Shown here in pieces: positions 18,704-27,738 of a stretch of 27,738 nucleotides of DNA; the stretch's first letter is position 1; every line of letters begins with the position of its first letter. A program made the position numbers and the translations under genes. The DNA is from Paramoeba atlantica (taxonomy: Eukaryota; Discosea): positions 1-27,738 of the forward strand of contig CDRNVI010000202.1 in NCBI GenBank assembly GCA_977017575.1. Reading direction: 5' to 3'. Below the pieces are notes generated by a model, which did no database searches, was not told the origin of the DNA, and worked only from the letters and a program-made list of their open reading frames with translations.

Positions 18704-21700
18704 TCTGAAAACAAACTGTTTCATATAACAGTTATGCAATGATTGTGGTGGTGATTAATGTGGTAATTCCAATGAGAGACCAAAAAAAAAAAACAATGAA
18801 AAAGGTGTCCTATCAGTGGGTTCCTTCTCAAATGGAGAACTGAAGAAAGAGAGAAAAAGAAAGAAAGGGGTTTAGTTGAATGGAGGGAGAAAAAGGAGGA
18901 GGAGTAAACACAAAGAAGGAGAGGGAGAATAAAAGAAAACAAATATCAAAAACAAATACTAAAACCAATGTGATTCGCAACAACAATGTGATGATGGTGT
19001 GGAGGCAGTGATAAAAGGTTTCAAATTGTTGATTAAATATGTCACTGATAATCTCAGTGAACTGGAGAAAGAGAAAAAAGAAAGGATTTTTTAGTTAAAA
19101 GGAGAGAGGGGAGAAAAGGAAACAAGGAGGAGGGAGGGGGGGGGAACACAAAGAAGGGGAGGGAGAATAAAAGAAAACAAATATGTGAAAAACAAACACA
19201 AAACTGATGATTCACAACAACAATATGATGATGGTGGCAGTAGTAATCTATAGCATATTTGTAAAGCACTCTACTGATTTAACAAACAATCTCCTCTCGA
19301 TATTGATAAATTGATGTCCATTCACCTTGCAATCTGACACACAATCACTTTTGCGCAACAACATTCCAAGAGCTCTCTGCAACACAGTTGCTTGATTGTT
19401 ACTCTAATGTTATTGTCATTTCAGTTATCACATCGCAAAGAATCTTTTCTTCCAATACAAACCCTATATGCAAAAGTTTCAGAAGCTACTCTCTTTCTTT
19501 TAAAGAAATCACCACCACCTGAACCTTCTTTCTTTGCTCCCCTCACCCTAAACCCTCTCTTTTCTTCTAAAAAGATCAAAAAAAAAAAAAAAACCTCTTT
19601 GTGTGAAGAAGAAATCAACAACAAACACACTCAATATTCCCTCTCTCCTCCTTTGTTGGTGTTGGTTATTGAGTTGTTCTTATTGTTGTCACACGTTTTA
19701 TCGTGTCTTCTTTTTTTGTTGGAAAAAAAAAAAAAAAAAGAATTTTCAATTAAATAATCTTTTTCCTCTAGACCAAATACACAAGTTTGCAAATCTCCGA
19801 AGAATTAGTGGCAAATAAAAATTATCTCAATAAACATTAATACCAAAAATAATTTTCTCATTACCAAGAATTTTCTTGATTTGCTATTAGACCCAAAGTA
19901 CTGAAATTATTCAACAGAAAACATCCAATCTTTTGGTCGATTGAATGACTGAACTTTTTTCAAGAAACTGAAAAGGGAAAGAAAAGAAAAAAGAAAAGAT
20001 TAGTAATGTGTGTTACTATGGAGGAGGGAAATACAAAGAAGGAAGAGAATAAAAGAAAACAAACAAAAAAAAGAAAACAAATACAAAATCTACCATGATT
20101 TACAACAACAACGATAATTAGTAAAGGTGAAAAAATTATCGCTTCAAACCTTATCAATTAAAACCCCAACAAACACATACACAGGCGAGAGAGAGAGAAC
20201 TCTGGAGAAAGAGAAAAGAAAAAAGATTAGTGTTAAAAGGAAGGAAGGGGAGGAAGGAAAGGGGAGGGATAAAATGAATGTAGCAATCTTTATAATACAT
20301 GCACACATCATTGATATTTGACAAACAACCTCTCAATAATTGATAAGAATTTAGGGTGTCCATTCACCTTGCAATCCAACACACAAACACTTTCGTGCAC
20401 AACACTCTCAACACTCTCCAAGAGTGTGCTTTGGGAGAGCAAAACATAGCCAGGACCAAAAAATAGAGCTCACACCAGCAAGTTAGAGAAAAGCACTGGT
20501 TTGTCAAAGTAAAATCATGCACAGTTAATCCCAACTACTTCCAGGAGGAAACTCACGGGGGTTCCAGAGTTCTATTGAAAAATCCCAACTTCAAACCCAA
20601 AGAGACAACCAAAAAAAAAAACAGCAAAAAAGGTGTCCCTCAGTGTGTCCCTTCTGAGAAAAACAGAAACTGCCCAGAGAAAGAAAGGGGTTTCATTGAA
20701 TGGAAGGGGAAATATGAGGGAAAAACACAAAGAAAAAGAATCAAAGAAAACATATATGATCAAAAACAAACACTAAAACCTAATGAGATTCACAACAACA
20801 ACATAATGGTGGAAGTGGGGTGATAGAGCACAGAGCAGGGCATCCTCTGACAAACTCAACAATCAGACATTAACAAAAACAAACTCTCGGTTTAAGTTCT
20901 CCTTTTATATTAAGAATTCTATGAATTTCCAACAAACATCTTAACAACAAAGGAACAATACAACAGCAATTTGTGATGAAACACAAATAAAGACCATCCA
21001 AAATGCTCCCTAAACCCTTTTGGGAAAACCCGAAGAAAACACACAAAACAACACATCAAATCAGGAAGCATTTTTATGAATTACAACACACACACACTTT
21101 AATATTTTTAACAAACAATTTCTCAATATATTGATAAAGGGTTTAGGGTGTCCATTCACCTTACAATTGGTGGGGAGAAGGGATGCAGGAAGGAACTAAA
21201 AGGGAAAGAAAAAAAGAAAAGATTAGTGTTCAAAGGAATGAGGGAGGGAGAGAGGGGGGAAAAGAGGAAGAGAATAAAAGAAAACAAATATAACAGTTAT
21301 GCAATGATGGTGGTGGAGATTAATGGCAATCTTTGTGACATATTTGATAAACAATCTCTCGATATATTGATAATATTGGTGTCCATTCACTTTGCAATCC
21401 AATACACAAACCTTTATCAATTAAAACACCTCACAAACCTGATGAGAACTGAAAGAGAAAAGAGAAAAAAGAAAAAAGAAAAGAGAAAGGATTTTGTTCA
21501 ATTCAATGTAAGGGGAAACAGGGAAGAAATACAAAGCAAAACAAAAACAAAACAAAAACAAAAATAAAACCAATGAATTTTACAACAATATATTATTATA
21601 GAAGTGGTGGATCAATCAAAACAAAAAAAAACAGAGAATTACTAGTTCAAAAAATAAAAAAAGAGAGAGAGAAAACCAGATGATTGTTTGGGGCTTTTGA

Positions 21701-23714
21701 AAAATTATTGTTAAATATTTTAGGAACAACACATGTCATGAAACAGCAGCACACTCCTGGAACACAAAAAGTCAAGAAATTATCCAACAATAACAATGAC
21801 ATTTCTCTTTTTTTTAAAAAAACATAATCAGAAAAAAAGAGAGAAAAGAGAGGGAAAAGAGAGGGAAAAGAGAGGGAAAAGAGGAAAAAAAAAGAAAACC
21901 AGAAAAGAAGAGTGAACACACAACAAAGTCTTTGAAGAAGAGAAACATAATTCTTTTTTTTAACAAATATATTTACTTGCTGATTACAAAACTTATTTTC
22001 CTTCAAAAAAAAAAATCAGTTTGGAACAACAATTAAAAGAAAAGAAAAAGAAAGAGAAAGAGAAAAAAGAAGAAAAGAAAGAAAAGAAAAGAAAACCAAA
22101 AAAAACATTGTAAAAACTGTTCAAACTAAGGAAATAAAATTTTAGAATCTTATTTGGTGAGAAGAAAGAGAACAAAAAGAACACATCAAGAGGAGGGGGT
22201 AGGAGAAAACAAAAAGAAAACAGAAACAAAAAAGAAATGATCTATCAATCGTCAAACGAATAGAGAGAAAAAACAGTCAAACCAAAAAAAATCAAAACAA
22301 CCACCTTTTATTATGAAAAGGAGGGGGGAACACAAAAGGAGGAGAATAAAAGAAAATAAAAAGAAAAAAAAACAAACACCAAACACCATGATTTGCAATA
22401 ATAATAATTGGTAATGGCGAGATATTATCGCTTCAAACTTTATCAATTAAAACCCCAACAAACACTCACAAAGAAAGAGAGAAAACTCTGAAGAAAGAGA
22501 AAAGAGAAAAGATTAGTGTTAAAAGAAATGAGGGGGAGAGAGGGAGGAAAAAGAGGAAGAAAATAAAAGAAAACAAACCCTTCATATAACAATGCAACAA
22601 TGATGGTGGATCAATGGTTTCTTTGTGACACACACTACTGATATATTGACAAACAATCTCTCTTAATATTGAGGCAATTCAACACACAAACACTTTTGCA
22701 CGCAATAACAACACTCCCCAAAAGCTCTTTGCAACGCAACAGCAAAGTGTATTGCTTGATCATCACCCAAAACCCTTTCAATCAAGACCCACATCTTGAA
22801 TGTGGGAATAGCAGCAGCAGTAATAAGTGGTTTTAAAATCCTTATCAATTAAAACACCTCACAAACCCTGATGAAAACTGAAAGAGAAAAGAGAAAAGAG
22901 AAAAGAGAAAAGAGAAAAGAGAAAGGATTTCATTTAGTTCAACAGAAGAAATACAAAACAAAACAAAAACAAAACAAAAACAAAAATAAAACCAATGAAT
23001 TTTATAATAATATATTATTGAGGTGGTGGATCAATCAAAACAAAAAAAAAACAGAGAACTGCTAGTTCAAAAAACAGAAAAAGAGAGAAGAAAGAGAAAG
23101 AAAACCAGATGATTGTTTAGGGTTTTTGAAAAATTATTGTTGAATATTCGGAACAACACACGTCGTAAAACAGCAGCACACTTGTGTAACACAAGAAGTC
23201 AAAAAATCATCCATCAACAATGATGACATTCTCTCTTTTAAAAAAAACATAATCAGGAAAAAAGAGATAAAAGAGAGAAGGAGAGAGGAAAGATAAAAGA
23301 AAACCAGAAAAGGAGAGCGAACACACACAACAAAACCATTGAAGAAAAGAAATACGATTCTTTTTTTTTAACAAATATATTTATTTCCTGATTACAAAAC
23401 TCATTCTCCCTTTGAAAAAAAATCAGTTTGGAACAACCAATTAAAAGAAAAGAAAAAAGAAAAGAGAAAAAAGAAGAAATGAAAGAAAAGAAAAGAACAA
23501 AAAAAAATTTGGTAAAAACTGTTCAAACCAAGGAAACAAAATTTCAGAATCTTATTTGGTGAGGAAAAAGAGAACAAAAAGTGCACCAAGAGGAGGAGGC
23601 AGGAGGAAACAAAAAGAAAACAGAAATAAAAAAGAAATGATCCATTGTCGATCAAATGAATGGAGAGAAAAGAGAGAGAAAAGACAGTCAAACCAAAAAA
23701 AACAAAACAACCAT
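18704..23714 (-). repeat. Intron-like module array, copy 2
   Basis: Collinear with 5188-10168. The module motif lies at 18926, 19164, 20046, 21271, 22343 and about 22560. Intron-like elements matching copy 1: 18840-18965, 20670-20779 and 22498-22578, with acceptors TTCAG, GGCAG and TTCAG. Two places gained telomere-like CCCTAAACCC or lost a duplicated segment relative to copy 1 (19546; 21008 versus 7511-7550). Confidence 0.6.
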
Positions 23715-23731
23715 CTTTTCACATGAAAAAG
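23715..23731. promoter_or_regulatory. Degraded CACGTG palindrome, copy 2
   Basis: CTTTTCACATGAAAAAG in the same skew-switch position as 10169-10186. One T is missing and the central CpG is changed, so the palindrome is broken. Confidence 0.35.
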
Positions 23732-25452
23732 CAATTCATTGTTTATTTTTAGCACTCTAAAATATATGTCATCCTTTTTACTACCTTTCAGCTTTGGAGT
23801 AGATGAATTTTTATATTTTATTTTTTATATTTTTTTCAATAAAATAAAAATAATAAAAATACTCACAAGAAAATCTGATTCAATATTTTGCTATCCAAAA
23901 ATCTTTTATTTTTTGTTTTTTTTTTGTTTTTTGTCTTGAAAAACATGCTGTTGCTTCTTCGAGGGGGAGGGTGATGGAGGGAGTCGTGGTCAAGGGGGGC
24001 AAAGGGAAAAGGCTTTTTTTTGCTTTTTTCAAATAATTCTTTTTTTGTTTTCTTTGTGTGTGTAAAAAAAAGAGAAAAAGAGTTGATCTTGATGAAGCGT
24101 GAGATCGCTTCAAAGACCATACATGGAGAGAGGAAGGAAAAATTATGGTGTGGATTGCTAAGAACATTATCCCTCCCCTATGTGATTAGATTTTTCTTTT
24201 TTGTTTTCTCTCAATGTTTTTTTTTTTGTTTTGGTCCTTTCTCTTTTCTTCCTTTTTGTTTGTGTGTCTTTTATTTGTGTGTCTTTTGTTCGTTACTCTA
24301 AACTCTTGTTTGTCATACTTGTTTTCGTTATGTTTATTTTTTTTTTTTTGGGTATCATGATGGATGAGGTTTGAGATGTGGTTCTCTTTATCCTTTTGTT
24401 TGTTTTATTTTTTTTATTTGTTCTTTTTTCTTTGTTCTTTTGTTCGTTTTTTTTTTTGTTGTCTTTTTGTGTCCTCTTTGCTTTTCATTTTCCCTGTTTT
24501 TTTCCTTCCTTTTTATTTTCCCTTCCCTAAACCCTTTTATGTTGTGAACCCCTACCTTGTTCTGTTGTATTGTATTCATTTTGAAGTCTTTCTCACTGCT
24601 CTTTCCTGTCAAATCTTCCCCGTCGATTCTCCCCTCTTTTGTTTTTCTTCTGTCTCCTTTCTTACCTTTTCCTCAAAAATTTGTTTTCTCACTTTGATTG
24701 TTCTTTTTTATTTAGAGTGTTTTCCTTTTTTGTGTTTTTCCCTCTCTTTTGTCTTTCATTGGTGCTCTCTGTGCTTCTTCAACAACAACCCTGCCTGCTG
24801 TGTTTTGATTCATCCTTTTGTTTTTTGCTACATTTGATTTTTTTTCTGTGTTTTTTCTCTTTAAATATTTTCTCTTTTGTTCAAAACTATTCTTTCTTTC
24901 TTTTGTTATTGTTCCTTTTATTTAATATAAACCACACCTTCTGCTTTTTCAATTTGATCTTTAGATTGACTTTCGTTTATTGTTTTGTTGTTTTTCTGTG
25001 GAGATCTTATCAATTCTCTGACATTTTCTCTTTCCTCCCCCTCCTCCCCCCCCCAAATCTTCGCTTTCCCCCTCTTTTCCTTTTCTCTTTCATTGATATC
25101 TCCATCTTTACTCTAATAACCTTATTCTCTCTCTTCTCTCTAAACCTTTTTTTCTTTCAATAAAGTGTAGTTGTGGGGCAGAGGAAGTTTTTCTCCTAAT
25201 TTGTCGTTGTTGCAATCTTTTTCTCTTTCTTTTTTTTTCAATCTCTTTTGCAAATACTTTTTCTTTTTTTTTCATTTTCTCTTTCTCTTTTTCTTTCTCT
25301 CTTTTAAAGAAATAAAATAGAATGATCAATTGTTGCTGCTGTGTTGTTGTTGTAGTCTATTCCCCCCCAAAAAAAAATATTATTACTTTGTACAAATCAT
25401 TTGAGTGCTGCTATATTAGGTTTACTTCTTTTGTGGTAATTGTTGTTGTTGA
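23732..25452 (+). other. T-rich low-complexity half of copy 2, no gene established
   Basis: Matches 10187-11960 with many indels. Frames that are open in copy 1 are shifted here. A telomere-like CCCTAAACCC at about 24535 has no counterpart in copy 1. Confidence 0.55.
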
Positions 25453-25727
25453 CAGAGAAATGAATGATATATGATACTCTTATTAGTTGGATGAATTTTT
25501 ATTGGATATTTGGATAAAATGATGCTAATGAGATCTCTCCAACCCTAAACTCTCAACAAAAAGAAAATGGAAAGAACTATTATTTTGGTTTTTCTTTTTA
25601 TTTTTTGAAGCTTTTTTTTTGTCAAATCTCTCGATTTCTGAGAAGTCCATTTTTGTTTTGTTTATTTTTTTCCCTCTTTTTTGTTTATTTTTTTCCTCTT
25701 TTTTTTTTTTTCCTCTTTTTTTTTTCT

Positions 25728-25759
<32 letters not shown>

Positions 25760-27738
25760 CTTTTTTCTTTTTTCTTTTTTGAAAAGAAATTGTTAATTGA
25801 ACCAATTGTCAAAAGTTTTGTGTCCCCAAAGTTCCATTTTATTTTTTGAAGCTTTTTTTCTTTTCAAATTTCTCGTTTCGCAAGGATAATAGATTCTATT
25901 ATTTAGACACCTAAATTTTGGCTATTTTTTCATTTATTCCTCTTCATTTCACGAGAGGTCCATTTTTTTTTTGTTTATTTTTTTGTTTATTTTTTTGTTT
26001 ATTTTTTTCTTTTTTTTTTCTTTTTTTTTTCTTTTTTTTTTCTTTTTTTTTTTTTCTTTTTTTTTTTTTATTTTTTTTTGTTTCTTTTTATTTATTTTTT
26101 TTTTATTTATTTTTTATCAAAAGTTTCATGCCCCCAAAGTTCCATTTTATTTTTTTTTTTTTGTTTTTTGAGGCAGACTTTATTCAATTAGTAGTTCTTA
26201 ATCTAAGCCATTTGAATTACATTAAATTATGTTTATTTTTAATCTCTAACGAGAGGTGAAGTTTTAAACTTCAGCTTAGTTCAGTTAGTCTTTATGCTGA
26301 ACTTTAGAACTTCTGTAAGTTCAGGCTGGAGGATGCATATCAGAAGGGAGAATAATCCAAAGCTCCTTCCAAGGGAATTTATCCTCAACTTTTTAGCAGA
26401 CAGGGCTGAGATGTAACCTGTTCCGATTTTCACACTTCTTCAAGAGCTCCTCACTCCAATCAAATCACTCTACAGCACCAGAAAAATTTTCTCTAATATC
26501 GAAAAACTGGGATTTGAACTCGCCCCCCCGGGGTTGGACATAGTCGAATTTACAACTAAACTACGGGCACCAACCCAAGTTCCATTTTATTTCTTGAAGC
26601 TTTTTTTTTTTTCAAATTTTTCGTTTCGCAAGGAGTTTATTTTTTTTTGGGTAATAGATTCTATTATTTAGACATCTAAATTCTGGCTATTTTTTCGTTC
26701 GTCTTTTTCATTTCGCAAGGAGTTTATTTTATTTTGTTTATTTTTTTTCTTTCTTTTTGTCTATTTTTTTCTTTTTTTTTTGTTTCTTTTTTTCTTTTTT
26801 TTTTTTTTTTGTTTCTTTTTTTCTTTTTTCTTTTTTGTTTTCAAATTTTTCTTTTTTTTTTTGTTTCTTTTTTTCTTTTTTTTTTTTTGTTTTTTGTTTT
26901 TTTTTCTTTTTTCTTTTTTGTTTTCGAATTTTTATTTTTTGAAAAGAAATTATTGATTGAACCCCCCTTCTTTGCTGTATTATCAAATGGAAGAAAATAA
27001 ATTCATTTCTTTATTTTTCTTTATTTCTTTCTTTCTGATTTTCTTTCTTTCTCTCTTTATATTGTTTTTATTCTTATTGTTTTTTTTGTTCTTATTGTTC
27101 TTATTAATATTATTGTTCTTATTAATATTATTGGTGTTGTTTGTTATTTTATTTTGATTTCTAATATCTTATTTATTTTATTTTCAGAGAAATGAATGAT
27201 ATGCTTGTTAGTTGGATAAATCTTTATTGTATTTGGATAAAATAATGCTGATGAAATCTTTCCAATAAGTTAATAGAAAAAAGACTGAAAGAACTTTTAT
27301 TTTAGGTTTTTTTTTATTTTTTATTTATTTTTTTTTTATTTATTTTTTGTCAAAAATTTCATGTCTCCAAAGTTCCATTTTATTTCTTGAAGTTTTTTTT
27401 TTTTTCAAATTTCTTGTTTCATGAGGGGTCCATTTTTTTTGGGTAATAAATTCTATTATTTAGACACCTAAATTCTGGCTATTTTTTTGTTCATCTCTCT
27501 TGTTTCACAAGGAGTCCATTTTATTTTGTTTATTTTTTTCCTTTTTTTATCTATTTTTTTCTTTTTTTTTTGTTTCTTTTTTTCTTTTTTTTTTTTGTTT
27601 TGTTTCTTTTTTTCTTTTTTCTTTTTTGTTTTTGAATTTTTATTTTTTGAAAAGAAATTATTGATTGAACCTCCCTTCTTTGCTGTATTATCAAATGAAA
27701 AAAAATAGATTCATTTCTTTATTTTTCCCCATCTTTTT
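25453..27738 (+). repeat. T-rich degenerate tandem array running off the window
   Basis: Landmarks recur: AGAGAAATGAATGATAT at 25455 and 27187; GAAAAGAAATTATTGATTG and variants near 25780, 26940 and 27649; CAAATTTCTCGTTTCGCAAG variants near 25864, 26614 and 27406; TTCTATTATTTAGACACC near 25893, 26658 and 27451. Without the inserted SINE the GAAAAGAAATT landmark spaces at about 0.7 kb. Between landmarks are T homopolymers with scattered C or G. No gene seen. Confidence 0.8.
26153..26576 (-). mobile_element. tRNA-derived SINE with poly(A) tail and 16-bp target-site duplications
   Basis: Read on the minus strand: a head GGTGCCCG with pol III A box TAGTTTAGTTGTAAA (26549-26563) and B box GAGTTCAAATCCC (26509-26521), about 30 bases apart as in a tRNA; a ~330-base unrelated body; then AATAAAGTCTGCC and a poly(A) tail (T run at 26153-26173 on +). 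It is flanked by identical AAGTTCCATTTTATTT at 26137-26152 and 26577-26592. The tRNA isotype cannot be assigned. Identical flanks point to recent insertion. Confidence 0.88.

Larger units (their letters stand above)
16100..25452. repeat. Large segmental duplication, copy 2
   Basis: Same part order as copy 1. Two structural differences: about 115 extra bases within the C/T tract (about 16575-16690), and replacement of the gene's 3' half by 17423-18703. Transitions dominate, and copy 2 more often carries T or A where copy 1 has C or G. Confidence 0.93.

Noticed and set aside
3120-25452. Retroelement or virus-derived origin of the blocks
   Set aside because: No reverse transcriptase, integrase, polymerase or capsid-like sequence and no terminal repeats of the blocks were seen.
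26509-26570. A tRNA gene on the minus strand
   Set aside because: A and B boxes are present but the acceptor and anticodon stems do not pair and the sequence continues into a body with poly(A); it is a SINE head.
25605-27708. Phe-rich frames at the right end
   Set aside because: Products of T homopolymers in the tandem array.

Overview
The window looks like the end of a nuclear chromosome from a microbial eukaryote (alga or other protist) with plant-type TTTAGGG telomeres. The first 1.4 kb is mitochondrial DNA: atp6, nad4L and the start of nad5, AT-rich, tightly packed, with TGA read as tryptophan. It joins directly to about 92 perfect CCCTAAA repeats whose orientation makes the sequence to the right a normal left chromosome end. 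The mitochondrial DNA therefore lies outside the telomere, which is either an assembly or library chimera or a real capture event. TGA=Trp mitochondria exclude land plants; I do not try to name the taxon.

Inside the telomere lie about 1 kb of AT-rich subtelomere with a ~190-bp tandem repeat, then a ~9 kb block (3120-11960) present a second time at about 16100-25452. Each block has the same four parts: a long C/T-only tract; a gene that reads as a 2-oxoglutarate/Fe(II) oxygenase; about 5 kb of A/G-rich modules that on the minus strand look like an array of intron-like elements; and about 1.8 kb of T-rich sequence. The base skew flips at an 18-bp palindrome with CACGTG at its centre. If pyrimidine-rich strands mark sense strands of intron-rich genes, this is a candidate divergent promoter, and the oxygenase end near 5.1 kb is a convergent junction.

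The copies differ mostly by transitions, often at CpG. The oxygenase reading frame is interrupted only by TGA codons, each one step from CGA, with no frameshift seen. This suggests methylation-linked or RIP-like decay of a duplicated subtelomeric block. Copy 2 has lost the 3' half of the gene and carries unrelated sequence at 17423-18703 with small candidate exons.

Between the blocks (11961-16099) are a ~92-bp satellite, a ~588-bp element with ~67-bp terminal inverted repeats inserted in that satellite (MITE-like), T-rich spacer, and minus-strand exon-like pieces around 14.0-14.65 kb. The right end (25453-27738) is a T-rich degenerate tandem array holding one well-preserved tRNA-derived SINE with a poly(A) tail and 16-bp target-site duplications.

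Most long reading frames here are by-products of C/T, A/G or T-rich low complexity. Apart from the mitochondrial genes and the oxygenase-like gene, no protein could be recognised. No reverse transcriptase, integrase or capsid-like sequence was seen.
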